A stretch of DNA of 64,000 nucleotides from Gracilaria gracilis. Lineage: Eukaryota; Rhodophyta; Florideophyceae; Gracilariales; Gracilariaceae. Below the pieces are notes generated by a model. That model searched no databases and was not told the DNA's origin. It saw only the letters and a list, made by a program, of their open reading frames with translations. A program made the position numbers and the translations under genes. The stretch spans positions 1 through 64,000 of the forward strand of contig JARGSG010000198.1 in the NCBI GenBank assembly GCA_030374805.1, written 5' to 3'. Of the stretch, positions 1 through 12,459 are shown in pieces. How positions within the stretch are numbered: the first letter of the stretch is position 1; every line of letters starts with the position of its first letter.

Positions 1-456
1 AGCCCCAGCGAATCCTCGTTGCGAAGTTAAAGAGTTTTTCTGCGCCCACCTACATGCTTCCAGTAATTTGGTGTTACACGAGAGCGATGCAAAGATGAGC
101 TGTGTTTCAAGAGCGCGCTGTAAAACTATGCCTCCGATCCATTGTTCATAGTGGCAAACCTTGGTCCTTGGCATAAATTTCAGCTCTCCTTTCAAGAACG
201 TAAGAACTTTGTCATTTCGTGAAGAGTAGTAGTCCAGAAGTCGTTTGTTTTCACTAGAATATTCGTAGTGGCTGATTGTTCTAGAAACACGAGATCGGTT
301 AAACTGGAAGCATACTTTGCCTTCACGTTTCACAAGAAACCCAAGCCTGTGGTAACGTTGATCGGGGGAAAACCAATAGAAATTGCGGACATACGTTTCC
401 ATTCGCGACATCCAACAGAAACTGTGGTAACCAGGTGTCAGGTGGCAGACTTTCAT
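1..456 (-). CDS. Unknown protein, C-terminus beyond the window edge
   Basis: An open frame reads leftward off the window. ATG codons lie at 456 (protein begins MKVCHL) and 411 (begins MSRMETYV); the frame is open upstream to a stop near 540. About 150 residues are visible, rich in aromatic and basic residues (for example FYWFSPDQRYHRLGF and LLDYYSSRNDKV), as expected of a folded protein rather than chance translation. No domain is recognised. It follows the broken SANT/Myb gene on the same strand, so it may be the next gene of the same decayed element. The real start could be further upstream. It has no stop in view, so it is easily missed. Confidence 0.5.
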   Translation of the reverse strand, partial: MKVCHLTPGYHSFCWMSRMETYVRNFYWFSPDQRYHRLGFLVKREGKVCFQFNRSRVSRTISHYEYSSENKRLLDYYSSRNDKVLTFLKGELKFMPRTKVCHYEQWIGGIVLQRALETQLIFASLSCNTKLLEACRWAQKNSLTSQRGFAGA

Positions 457-871
457 TCTTGATACACGAAGGATCGTTGTACAACGAAAGGAGAATGGGC
501 ATTCTCTCCTTCGTTGAAGAATGTATATGGGACATCATAATGATTCGGATGCCTCGGAACAAAGAAACTAAAAGGAGGGATCGGTTTTTCGGTTGCAGAG
601 ATCCAGGAGAGTATGAGAGAATGAACGACTAGACGGCCTGCGTTTGTGCACGATTACGATTTTTACAAAAAGTACCGTAAGAAAACAAAATAATCACCTA
701 TCCAAGAATACTAAAGCTTCCTGAAAGCGTCTGGCTTCAGCTGCTGAATCTGGCGTGTTCTCTAGCGCGCTCGCATTATCACACCGATCTAAACCATTGA
801 AAATGCTTTCAGGTATATGTATTTGAATCGTGAACTTCTTTTTCATTCTTTCCTCAAGTGGAGAGGGCCAC
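457..871. other. Spacer without a supported gene
   Basis: Only short open frames occur here. None has a recognisable motif or a partner elsewhere in the window. It is probably the 3' flank of the SANT/Myb gene and the promoter of the gene that runs off the left edge. Confidence 0.4.
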
Positions 872-2539
872 TCAGGAACTACTATCGTCAAACTCCAGTA
901 GGGGAGGAGAAACTGCCTTCCTTTTCGTCCTCCTCTTTCTGATGCTCACGTATCCTAGCATTCGGGCTCTATCCTTTAGACTGGTTTGAAGTCGTACAAA
1001 TCCATTTGGAATAAACAACTCCTTCTGCATACGACTCCAGCTCCCGACTCCATACTGTTCAATACCTTGGCGTAGTAATTTGTCTTCCCTGGGTGAGAAT
1101 GAACCAGTCCTCAGTTGCAGTTCAGAGGCCTCGCCCGTAGTTGAAAACTTTTGGTTCCACCCAAGAGATCTCTTTTTTTCCTTACTGGTCCTTGATCTCT
1201 TCTGAGCAACACCATCATCTGAATCATCGTCAGAAAACAGATGAATCTTCAATATCTCATCAGCCTCATTGCCTTTCACTTTATCAAGGTTGCTGGCCAA
1301 ATTCTTCTCCGTTTCTTGACCGAGGCAAATTATATTGGTGAAAACTTCATCAAGTTTCTCCTCCTCCCTGTCAATGATATGTTGGACGGAGGTTAACAGG
1401 GATGAAACACCTAACTGGTCAATAGACAACCCTCTGGCCCCATTGTACCTTTCGATCATATACTCTTTCAATGACTTCATTTCGCTCCTGAAGATGTCTT
1501 CATTCAAGAAAGGCTTCCATTTCACAAAACGAGATTTGCAATTCGAACCCAGCTTTTTCAGCACATGAACTTCACCTGAGCCACTAAGAACGGTGGATTT
1601 CACCAGAGAGATAACAGCTCTAAACAGTCTTGTTGTCAAAGCACTGTTACTTCCATTAATGAAGATGTATGTGCTCCTATCTAGTAGAGAATAGAGTTGT
1701 TTCTCAGAGATTTCATTCAATTGCATGTCGTTCCTAAGCGTGAAAACTAGGCCTTTCGCTTCCATGCATTGTACTTTAGCTGAGAGATGCTCTCGAAGAA
1801 TTCCAGCTTGTTTTTATCCCGTAGCACTTCTTCACGCACTCTTCAATAAACTTCCCGGACATTCCAACATCAAGAACTTTGCGAATGCCAGGCAATTCCG
1901 CTACTGAGAGAAGACAGCTGACCACTTGCGGGAAGTCCACATTCTCTTTCAGCTGAGGCTCAGAACCTCGGTCACATGTTGCAGGACCTAAATTTTCAAG
2001 TTTTGCAAGCTCTTTCCGTTCACGATGTTTCTTCGAATGACCTCCACCTTCACGATTCACAAGCTCTTTCCGTTCAAGATCTTCTTTCGAGCGACCTCCA
2101 TATTCAAGATTCACAAACTCTTTCCGCTCACGATGTTCTTCATGGAAGCTTTCGCGAAAGTGACGTTCACTGCCGCAGAAATTAATAACCGCCCCAAGAG
2201 ATTTCACTGGAACTGCGGACTTGGCAGCCACGGTGTCTCTGGCCTCAAACTGGGCTGTTATCTCCTCTGAATCTCCACCTCCGTCCCTAAATTGACCCAA
2301 GGGGATGATATCTTGTGAGGTCCTCGCCTTTTTCCGGGGAAAATTCGTATGTTCCTCACTAATCTTCTTGTATCTCTCCCAACACTCTCCCGGATTCCGA
2401 TCCCGAGAAGAAGTTGATTATTTGCCAAAGTCTCCCAGAAATTGAGCTCCAAGTGCTTCCCAGAGCCACTATGTGCTTCCTCTAAGGCTGCGTCCCGCAA
2501 TTGCTGGTCCTCCTCGGACATCCAGTTCTTACCAGACAT
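872..2539 (-). pseudogene. Broken telobox-type SANT/Myb protein gene
   Basis: Three overlapping open stretches (2258-2539, 1776-2300, 872-1765) together match the intact gene at 17543-19267 from end to end. The first carries an N-terminal Myb-like segment (WMSEEDQQLRDAA, then NFWETLANNQLL). The middle has a low-complexity stretch of E/R/K-rich repeats (HRERKE, HSKKHRERKELA). The last holds a helical region and a C-terminal SANT/Myb domain, FSPREDKLLRQGIEQYGVGSW followed by TSLKDRARMLGY, which recalls the VDLKDKWR telobox of telomere-binding Myb proteins. The first and last stretches share a frame and the middle one is shifted, so there are at least two frame changes. Very short introns cannot be excluded. 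Its intact relative starts next to 35-bp palindromes, as does this one (2757-2791). Confidence 0.7.
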
Positions 2540-2756
2540 TTTCTGTGTGATATGAGACTCTCCAACGGGAAGAAATTCGAATGTGCTCCGCCGCTCGGTC
2601 GCTCTCCGAGTGAATCGGACGAGGAAGTGCCGATCTAGAGCACGAAATGGGTTTTGAGGTACCTTCGCAACGGCTTGCTTGGAACATGTTTTTCATTCGT
2701 GTGTTTTGGATTAGGATTTTTTCGTTTTTCACAAGTTTTATTTTAAGATTCGCTAC

Positions 2757-2791
2757 AAGATGTCATCTAGAAGATGCGAAGATGACATCTT
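2757..2791. promoter_or_regulatory. 35-bp palindrome upstream of the SANT/Myb gene
   Basis: Perfect 12-bp arms (AAGATGTCATCT / AGATGACATCTT) with an 11-bp centre, 35 bp in all, lie 218 bp upstream of the start at 2539. The total length equals that of the palindromes of element B, though the sequence differs. It is a plausible operator for the neighbouring gene; function is inferred. Confidence 0.5.
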
Positions 2792-3239
2792 TCTTTGCCC
2801 GCCAGTACAGTCCCGTTCCGAGGCACCATCATGCGTAGCCAACACCATAGTTATTTCCACATTGTTTATATCTCACACTGCGAACCGCTCCTTCTCCTTC
2901 CCTTCCACTCCCTGCACTTCAATCGAAACAACAACGACACGGTAGAGATTTGGCGCGGAATCCTTTTTAGAGCAGATTTCACGAATTGAGGTGTTCAAGT
3001 CGTCGTGTTGCTTTTCGCCGCCGTTGCGCATGGAACCCTTGGTGTAGTTTCGGTAGTGGCAAGGCGTGTTATACGATTTAGCCTACGCAATGAAGTGAGT
3101 ACGGGGCGCTTGCAAAGACCAATATGTCACGTTTGTGCATAATAGAAATCTTGGTTTTAAGGAATACAGGAATAAGCACAATAAATCAGGATGGCTTCTG
3201 GGCGGAGTCTTGAAGTGTACAACTTCAACACGGGGTGGA
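2792..3239. other. Spacer between SANT/Myb gene and satellite array
   Basis: No supported gene. The sequence is of mixed composition, with short chance frames only. Confidence 0.4.
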
Positions 3240-6200
3240 ACCATGTCCTAGGACACCATGAAAAAGTGGTTCATGTTCTTGCATCACGGAATTTTCAGAA
3301 AAAGTTTTTGTAAATAAATACCAATTTTTTGGAAACATTCCGCGCGCTTTGCACGAACATGAACCAAGTTTTCGCCATGTCCTAGGACATGGCCTCCTCA
3401 ACACATTGCTCCGCGTCCGCATTCGTCCATGGTGTATGACCAGGGGCTCTTGTCCCAAATATAACTTGAATGCTTCATGTCCTAGGACACCATGAAAAAG
3501 TGGTTCATGTTCTTTACATCACGGAATTTTCAGAAAAAGTTTTTGTAAATAAATACCAATTTTTTGGAAACATCCCGCGCGCTTTGCACGAACATGAACC
3601 AAGTTTTCGCCATGTCCTAGGACATGGCTCCGTTATGTGGCACCTGAAATTATATCGCGCACAAGTGGCCCACAAGTGCAATTTCAATGAAACGGACACC
3701 GGCCACAGTGAAAGGAGAGTCGAAAGACCACGTGTAAAACACCTTTTTGCACTTCACACGTATCCCACGTTTACTAAAGTAATTTACGGCATATAGATAC
3801 ACACATCAGCAATTCTTCACCATGTGTATTATGTACTACTAACGGGTGCCATTTATTCTCGAACGGTTGAAGGATCTCCACAATGCTGGCTGTTTTCAAC
3901 AGTTTGAACAGATGTTCACAATAATGGCTGTTTTGTAAAGCATTGGATGTTATGGAAGGAAGCGTTTATGAGTTTCGAATTTCTGAAGTTCAGTGGATAT
4001 AGCTTTACTCCAGGGTTCAGCCGACTTGACCAGCAAGATTGGGAAACTTGTCTGGTGAAAAGCATCACGGAATTCTCAAAAAAAGTTTTTGTAAATAAAT
4101 ACCAATTTTTTGAAAACATCCCGCGCGCTTTGCACGAACATGAACCAAGTTTCGCCATGTCCTAGGACATGGCCCCCTCAACACATTGCTCCGCGTCCGC
4201 ATTCGTCCATGGTGTATGACCAGGGGCTCTTGTCCCAAAATATAACTTGAATGCTTCATGTCCTAGGACACCATGAAAAAGTGGATCATGTTCTTGCATC
4301 ACGGAATTTTCAGAAAAAGTTTTTGTAAATAAATACCAATTTTTTGAAAACATCCCGCGCGCTTTGCACGAACATGAACCAAGTTTTCGCCATGTCCTAG
4401 GACATGGCCCCCTCAACACATTGCTCCGCGTCCGCATTCGTCCATGGTGTATGACCAGGGGCTCTTGTCCCAAAATATAACTTGAATGCTTCATGTCCTA
4501 GGACACCATGAAAAAGTGGTTCATGTTCTTGCATCACGGAATTTTCAGAAAAAGTTTTTGTAAATAAATACCAATTTTTTGGAAACATCCCGCGCGCTTT
4601 GCAGGAACATGAACCAAGTTTTCGCCATGTCCTAGGACATGGCCTCCTCAACACATTGCTCCGCGTCCGCATTCGTCCATGGTGTATGACCAGGGGCTCT
4701 TGTCCCAAAATATAACTTGAATGCTTCATGTCCTAGGACACCATGAAAAAGTGGTTCATGTTCTTGCATCACGGAATTTTCAGAAAAAGTTTTTGTAAAT
4801 AAATACCAATTTTTTGAAAACATCCCGCGCGCTTTGCACGAACATGAACCAAGTTTTCGCCATGTCCTAGGACATGGCTCCGTCATGTGGCACCTGAAAT
4901 TATATCGCGCACAAGTGGCCCACAAATGCAACTTTAATGAAACGCACACCGGCTACAGTGAAAGGAGAGTCGAAAGACCACGTGTAAAACACTTTTTGCA
5001 CTTCACACGTATCCCACGTTTACTAAAGTAATTTACGGCATATAGATACACACATCAGCAATTCTTCACCATGTGTATTATGTACTACTAACGGGTGCCA
5101 TCTATTCTCGAACGGTTTGAAGGATCTCCACAATGCTGGATGTTTTTCAACAGTTTGAACAGATGTTCACAATAATGGCTGTTTTGTAAAGCATTGGATG
5201 TTATGGAAGGAAGCGTTTATGAGTTTCGAATTTCTGAAGTTCAGTGGATATAGCTTTACTCCAGGGTTCAGCCGACTTGACCAGCAAGATTGGGAAACTT
5301 GTCTGGTGAAAAGCATCACGGAATTCTCAAAAAAGTTTTTGTAAATAAATACCAATTTTTTGGAAACATCCCGCGCGCTTTGCACGAACATGAACCAAGT
5401 TTTCGCCATGTCCTAGGACATGGCTCCGTCATGTGGCACCTGAAATTATATCACGCACAAGTGGCCCACAAATGCAACTTTAATGAAACGCACACCGGCT
5501 ACAGTGAAAGGAGAGTCGAAGTGCCACGTGTAAAACACCTTTTTGCACTTCACACGTATCCCACGTTTACTAAAGTAATTTACGGCATATAGATACACAC
5601 ATCAGCAATTCTTCACCATGTGTATTATGTACTACTAACGGGTGCCATCTATTCTCGAACGGTTTGAAGGATCTCCACAATGCTGGATGTTTTCAACAGT
5701 TTGAACAGATGTTCACAATAATGACTGTTTTGTAAAGCATTGGATGTTATGGAAGAAGCGTTTATGAGTTTCGAATTTCTGAAGTTCAGTGGATATAGCT
5801 TTACTCCAGGGTTCAGCCGACTTGACCAGCAAGATTGGGAAACTTGTCTGGTGAAAAGCATCACGGAATTCTCAAAAAAAGTTTTTGTAAATAAATACCA
5901 ATTTTTTGGAAACATCCCGCGCGCTTTGCACGAACATGAACCAAGTTTTCGCCATGTCCTAGGACATGGCTCCGTCATGTGGCACCTGAAATTATATCGC
6001 GCACAAGTGGCCCACAAATGCAACTTTAATGAAACGGACACCGGCTACAGTGAAAGGAGAGTCGAAGTGCCACGTGTAAAACACCTTTTTGCACTTCACA
6101 CGTATCCCACGTTTACTAAAGTAATTTACGGCATATAGATACAGACATCAGCAATTCTTCACCATGTGTATTATGTACTACTAACGGGTGCCATCTATTC

Positions 6201-6960
6201 TCGAACGGTTTGAAGGATCTCCACAATGCTGGATGTTTTCAACAGTTTGAACAGATGTTCACAATAATGACTGTTTTGTAAAGCATTGGATGTTATGGAA
6301 GGAAGCGTTTATGAGTTTCGAATTTCTGAAGTTCAGTGGATATAGCTTTACTCCAGGGTTCAGCCGACTTGACCAGCAAGATTGGGAAACTTGTCTGGTG
6401 AAAAGCATCACGGAATTCTCAAAAAAAGTTTTTGTAAATAAATACCAATTTTTTGGAAACATCCCGCGCGCTTTGCACGAACATGAACCAAGTTTTCGCC
6501 ATGTCCTAGGACATGGCTCCGTCATGTGGCACCTGAAATTATATCGCGCACAAGTGGCCCACAAATGCAACTTTAATGAAACGGACACCGGCTACAGTGA
6601 AAGGAGAGTCGAAGTGCCACGTGTAAAACACCTTTTTGCACTTCACACGTATCCCACGTTTACTAAAGTAATTTACGGCATATAGATACAGACATCAGCA
6701 ATTCTTCACCATGTGTATTATGTACTACTAACGGGTGCCATCTATTCTCGAACAGTTTGAAGGATCTCCACAATGCTGGCTGTTTTCAACAGTTTGAACA
6801 GATGTTCGCAATAATGGCTGTTTTGTAAAGCATTGGATGTTATGGAAGGAAGCGTTTATGAGTTTTCGAATTTCTGAAGTTCAGTGGATATAGCTTTACT
6901 CCAGGGTTCAACAGACTTGACCAGCAAGATTGGGAAACTTGGTCTGGTGAAAAGTAGCTA
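3240..6960. repeat. Compound satellite array, 235-bp and about 547-bp units
   Basis: Two interleaved tandem families share a core that holds the perfect 18-bp palindrome CCATGTCCTAGGACATGG. The short unit repeats at 235 bp (for example 4258, 4493, 4728). The long unit repeats at about 547 bp (for example near 4876, 5422, 5968, 6515) and adds a block beginning GGCACCTGAAATTATATCGC. The palindrome appears about nine times, and the half form CATGTCCTAGGACACC about five times. Open frames of 100-130 codons within it occur in many copies and on both strands and only reflect unit length. The array ends where the last unit degenerates near 6960. Confidence 0.9.
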
Positions 6961-8744
6961 TTGGTTATAAAGGATTTTCGATATTCAGTTTGACGTTTGG
7001 TTCTCTTTTGTGAAGAGGTTATCTATTTTTTCACTATGACGGCCGTGAGAATAGTTTAATGTTAGGAGGTGCAATTAGCATCGAAAATTGCTTTCTGTGC
7101 GGAAGAGGAACACTACGACTATGGAATAACCATGAAATAGGGTATCTACAGATGGGTTTCTGTTTCGATGGTGAGTGTTGTTCTCGTTGGGGAATCGAAA
7201 GAATTAGTAGTGAACTCAAATCTCTTTATATAGCGAGGTTTGGAATCGCTTCCTTGAGGTTAAACAGTTACATGTTTCATGACAGGTATACAATGAATAG
7301 TCGGAAAAGTTGGGACTTTTCAAAGGTGGTCTGAAAAAGGAGGTGGAGGACATCCATTCATTGGAAAGGGCAACTCTCAGGGGCCCTTGAATACCTCAGG
7401 TACGCCGGTAGCTTTATTAAAATGTTTGTAATGCCGCCTTTTTCTCCTCAATTTTCTTTTAACTTCGTATCCATGGGCACCGCTTTCTTCTTGATAGTTT
7501 CGTTCAACGCCTTCTTCTTGATGGTTTCGTTCAACGTATGCAGCTTTCCTATTTCGTTTTTAGTATCCTCTAACGTTGAATTGCTTGTGCTGCCATCTCC
7601 AGGTTGAGAAGAAGCAGGCTGTGAATTGTAATCAGCATTTTCATTTTCATTTTGAGTGGCCGCTCATGCTGCGATTCTTTCCGATCGAAAAAGAAGTCGT
7701 AACGGTGCGATTCTTCCCACTTCTATTTTATATTTAGACTTCGTTGCTTTTCTTACTTTAAAATCCTCCAATGCCCAATCCATCACATTACAATTTCCTA
7801 CAATTCTTTCATATTTGTTAGTATCCGGCTCTAGTGTTTTATGAAAATTGGCTCACGGTCGCATCTATAGCGTTCTCACTTTCATAGCTTTTCTCGGATG
7901 CCTTCATCAAGTTTCATCCATAAGTTCTTGTATACTTTGCGTTTCATTTGTCTCATTTGTCTCACCATTGCTTTACGAAATTATTTATTCATCTTTAGAT
8001 GAAAGGCCGACTTCATCTCATCCCATGTGAAATTTCTTCCTTCATTCTACCTATATTGAGAAGAGCAGCCAAGTAGTAAAACAGCGAACTTGAAGGCCAA
8101 AAGGTTATCAACCGTTCTTGTGATTTCAATTGACCCCAATAAAAGCCACGTCGCATATTCCAATCAGAGTTGCGAGGATTTTTGCAATCATGTTTGCAAT
8201 CATGTATGGCTCTCCCAACTTGTTATCAGGATTATCGTACAAATAATTAATTGCCCACCTTCTCTGCGAGAGACCTTGTGGTGTTAATTAATTCACGAAA
8301 ACAGGTCATCTGATGGGGAATAAATATGAGCCTCCTAAGCTTCGGGCATTAAATGGATACGCCACTGGCCAAAACTTCATAGCGCAGTTCAATTCCTCGT
8401 CTGGTAAATACCACATAGATCATTGCCAGTCTTCTTCATCATGTCCTGTTCATCATTCCACAACATTTAAGATCCTTTCAGGATCTATGCGCGACAAATT
8501 CCCCCTAACATAACGAAAAGAAATCCATCCCGAACACCATGGAGCGGAAAAACAAGATCCCCATATCAATCCCTCCCACAAAAAGGGAATATAAGTTCCA
8601 TTGCTAACCAAGGCTACACAATTTGACAAAGAAAAATGAAACATGTAAGGGACCGTTAGCCTCAAAGAAAGAAAACTGAGCTTCATTACCAGATATATTT
8701 GCGAAATTCGTTCGATTCTTACAGTCGATTGTCCTCCTGAACCC
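6961..8744. other. AT-rich DNA with no identifiable gene
   Basis: Short frames only. On the minus strand around 7430-7880 there are polar, K/E/N-rich stretches broken into pieces (for example NSTLEDTKNEIGKLH), so this may be old decayed coding DNA. I cannot name a family and assign none. Confidence 0.4.
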
Positions 8745-9220
8745 AGAAATGAGACCCATACATGGGCCCCCTAGAGCCCTAACTTGGCCAACTAGGGCCC
8801 TAACATCAAATTCCCCCCCCTTAACGAAAACCCCCGTAGTGGGCTTAACTAAATCCCCCTAAATTCCCCTAATTCCCCTAATTCCCCTAATTCCCCTAAT
8901 TCCCCTAATTCCCCTAATTACCCCTAAACCCCTAAACCCCTAAACCCCTAAACCCCTAAACCCCTAAACCCCTAAAACCCCTAAACCCCTAAACCCCTAA
9001 AACCCCTAAAACCCCTAAACCCCTAAACCCTAAACCCCTAAACCCCTAAACCCCTAAACCCTAAAACCTAAAACCCCTAAACCCTAATTCCCCCCTAAAT
9101 TCCCCCCTAATTCCCCCCTAAATTCCCCCCTAAATTCCCCCCTAAATTCCCCCCTAATTCCCCCCTATATTCCCCCCCTAATTCCCCCCCTAATTCCCCC
9201 CCTAATTCCCCCCTAATCCC
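8745..9220. repeat. Interstitial telomere-like tract (CCCCTAAA and variants)
   Basis: The tract runs through three blocks: CCCCTAATT units from about 8869, CCCCTAAA and CCCCTAAAA units from about 8927 to 9085, and CCCCCCTAAATT-type units to 9220. The C-rich strand is on the plus strand, the orientation expected if chromosome interior lay to the right. Degenerate CCCTAA-like words begin near 8780. Its right edge is a single-base junction with the truncated recombinase gene, at a CTAAAG that also exists in the intact copy. Confidence 0.8.
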
Positions 9221-11810
9221 CTAAAGCACGTGCGGTTTTCTCACGGAAGGTTTGAACTTCAATGACACCCGGGGGAGTGCTGTCGATATCGATATCGTAC
9301 GCCTCTTCTAAAAGCTTCCTCGGGGGACATTTTAACCTCGCATACGCTTGTGGCCGCTGACCACCACCCGTGAGCGCAAGCAGGCCAACGAAGTTGATAC
9401 ACCACTTGTTGAGGAGCCCTCGCGTGCTCCCAAGCCTTGCAATCGCTTTTTTCTTCGACTTGGTTTCCACATTAACCAGATATGTTTCAATGATTCCACC
9501 CAAATGTGCTCGTGCCAGAGATATTCCTTTCTTGACGTGCTCCGCGGAAACGATCGTTTGCTTCTGCAGCCGTTCCTCCGCGTTTTGCCGTTTTCTCCTC
9601 TCTTCCCTGGAGCGCCGCTTGCCGGCATTAAAGGTGCTGTTCAAATACCACTGTACCCGTTTCATCTCCTGCTTCTTCTCGGCATTACTTGTGTACAGCT
9701 GTGCATAATCACTCACAATGGACAGCGTATAGCATTTGCTCACAACAGTGTTGGCCGACGAGGTGATACTGAAGTAATTGATGAACGAACGGACCAGATC
9801 AACGTTTGCCATTCGTTCGAACAATGCTCCCGGTCTCCACCCTTCAAACTGCTTCATGACTTTTGCCGCAATGCACCAGCGCATAAATTGTCCAACAATA
9901 CTTTTTAACGTGGAGAAGCTGCCGGACACGGACCCGTTAAGCATCACTGATGGCTTGAAGCGAGTATTGTAGATGGTTTCCAGATCTTCGCAGTTGTGTT
10001 CGGTGATCCGAAGTCCCGGGTAAGTGATGGCGCCCTTTGCACACTTCTGGTTATCCTTCAATATAGCATTGTCACTCGTGAAGTACTCTGGATAGCGTGC
10101 TAGTACTATTTGTACCATTTCTCTCCACTGAACATGCTTTGGCTGCGTTCTCAACCGTTGCTCCCTGGCCTCCATGCGTTGCTTTCTTCTTTCCGCCTCT
10201 GAAATCTTCCTTTTACCCATCCGGCTGGAAAGCCTTTTCCGCTCACTACTAGGAAGACCGTGTCGACCTTCAAACATTTCCACAACTGTGCCGAATATGT
10301 CGTCGTTCGCGTTTCTTAACATGTCTTCTTGCTGAGAAACGAGATTTCTAAGGTAATCAGCAGCATCATGGGACTGAGAACCGTGTTGTTCGTTCTGTTG
10401 ACTGCCACCCTGGCCTGGGTCTGCGTCTGGCTGCTTCGGATGCTGCTCTTCTTCTGGCGGTTGCTGCGAGATCCTATGCTCATGCTCCTCAACTTGATCA
10501 GGCTTTACTCGTCTCATGCGTACACCGCCATGTGGCGGTTGAGCACATGTTGCTGGCGCAGCGTCATTTGCACGGCTACCTCGAATTATATCCAGAATGG
10601 TGGGTTCCACAGCCCGAGTGCTACTGCTACCCGTGCGTTTTCGATTCAACACATTCGAATGAATTTCATCCTCCGTGATTGAAAAACGAAGAGCCTTACG
10701 CACTCTGGCTCCACTGCCACTACTGCCAGAGGTAGTTGCGCGAACTGGTTCTTCGTGGCACTCTCTGTGCAAGTTGTGTTCCTCGTCCTCACTACAAGGG
10801 TGCAACGGTCTCTTCAGGCGGCGCGGACTGTTGAGCACGTTCACGCCACGCATGCCGACCACAGCTTTCTCAACGCCGGATTGCGCGACTGTAGTTTGCA
10901 CTCCTTCGTTAGCAGCTGCGTCGCGGCCCACCTGCGCTGCTGCATCATCAGCAGATGTGGCTTCTACGTTTCTGACGTCCTCAATACTGCTGGCTCCCGA
11001 AAGTGTTGGTCTGTGAGTCACCCGTTTCAATCGTTTCTTTCCACTCGCACAGGGTTCATCATCTTGTTCATCTTCAGGGCTTCGACGGGCGGGCCATTGC
11101 CGTCCTGAGGCACGGTACAGCTCATTCAAATCGTCCCCAATTCCATTTCCAAACATATCGCCGCCCTCTTCAACATTCCATTCTGAAATGATCGCTGCTT
11201 CCGGCGGAGCATTGCTAATATCCTTCAATACTGGCCTTCCAACACCCTGGTCAATGTCTGCTCTCGATTTTGGTAGAACGAGTTCCATTTGTCTACCTTC
11301 GTTCAGTACGGATGAGGATGAAGAACTCGTATTACCGTGTTCCTCTTCAGAAGAAGAAACGACAACGGGGCTGTTGTTTTCACGATACGTTTGCATCAGT
11401 TCCTGCATCGCACTCATTGTGCTTCTCACACCTTGCCCGATCGCTTCATTTTTCCGTGGTATCGTCTTCCTGTTGAGGCCATGTTCGTCATCATCATCAC
11501 CGTTCTGCTGCAATTCGGGAAATTTCTCCTCCTCTTCTTCTACGTCCATTTGCTCGTCTTCTTCGTTGTTTCCACCCTTACTTTCGTCTTCTTCCCGACA
11601 CCTCTCACGCCGTCGCACGCCAAATTGTTGGAAAGCTTCCGTCCGCAAGCCCATTCTCTTTCCTCGCGCAGTTCGTTGAGGATGAATTCGCACTCGCACT
11701 GGTTTCACAGGTATGGGCGCCTGCCTGGGCACAGACGAGGAGACGGACCGCACCGGTATTCCACTTGGCACGCCCCTCACTTTCATGGCATTTCGTTTCT
11801 TCCCGTACAT
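9221..11810 (-). pseudogene. Tyrosine recombinase, 3' end lost
   Basis: This copy of the 1077-aa recombinase at 45621-48854 starts at the same ATG (MYGKKRNAMK) and is intact for about 862 residues, then runs into the telomere-like tract. It keeps the acidic N-terminal half, the helical core-binding region and the first catalytic arginine box (TGGGQRPQAYARL, about residue 814). It lacks the lysine, the LRTSFAT box and the catalytic tyrosine, so it cannot be an active recombinase. It could still bind element ends or give a dominant-negative product; that is speculation. Confidence 0.88.
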
Positions 11811-12324
11811 CCTCCTGGCGGCAAATTGGAATCTTTCTCAGAGAGAACGCGCACAAACAACCCAACCACAGAAATGCCGGATGGCCCGCACCGCACTCTT
11901 CCGCTCAGCGCTAACAGCGCCAAACAACGCCGCCGAGCAATCCAGACGCTGAACGCAATATCTCCACACTGCCGCGCCACCCGCTATCGCAACCGAACTG
12001 CGGAATCGCCCGCAAACCGTAAGAAAAACGCACAAACTCGTTCCGAAATGGCGTGCACGCGGGAGAAGCGATGGCCAGCTGGTGCTGCGGTCGTGGCGGT
12101 TGCGGGCTTTCTTTTTAAGCCCTGCCAGCGCTGACCGAAAGGGTGTATCCTCTCCACCAACCGGTACATACACCGCAGCCGTCCGCTCCAAAGCATACGA
12201 GCCTGTATACCTGATTGCAATACACCCCTTTTGGTGCCCGCAAGAGGGCGTTTTCACGTATCTCCCACTCCAGCAGTGCGCAGATTCTGCACGCGGCACA
12301 CATCCTCGGACGCACTCCCCCAGT

Positions 12325-12351
12325 GGTAGGATATATACGCGGTATCCTACC
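12325..12351. promoter_or_regulatory. Inverted repeat upstream of truncated recombinase copy
   Basis: GGTAGGATA and TATCCTACC form perfect 9-bp arms around a 9-bp centre. Just to the right is a second, weaker GTATATAC-centred palindrome (near 12388-12407). Both are conserved in the other copy. They lie about 0.5 kb upstream of the ATG, so they are candidate operators or recombinase-binding sites. Confidence 0.4.
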
Positions 12352-12459
12352 CTTCGCGCGCATGTGCGCAACCGCCCGCAACGTGTGGCGTATATACGTG
12401 CCACGCATGCGCATTACGTTTTGACGACATGTCAAAAGATACGCCCTGCGCTGTCCCAA

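Noticed and set aside
5740-6685. Protein-like frames of 131-132 codons on the plus strand and about 110-130 on the minus strand
   Set aside because: They lie in the satellite, recur in each unit and on both strands, and change length with unit indels.
7430-8100. Minus-strand coding remnants that might belong to a retroelement
   Set aside because: Pieces are short and polar, with no diagnostic motif, so no family can be supported.
8371-8400. tRNA-like T-arm (CAGTTCAATTCC)
   Set aside because: No matching acceptor, D or anticodon arm lies at the right distance.
11337-12134. 265-codon plus-strand frame, repeated at 48381-49178
   Set aside because: It is antisense to the recombinase N-terminus. 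Presence in both copies follows from DNA identity, and the translation is Ser/Arg/Pro noise.
11838-12404. 188-codon minus-strand frame upstream of the recombinase, repeated at 48882-49448
   Set aside because: GC-rich upstream DNA gives long chance frames. No protein-like pattern is seen and three other frames overlap it equally well.
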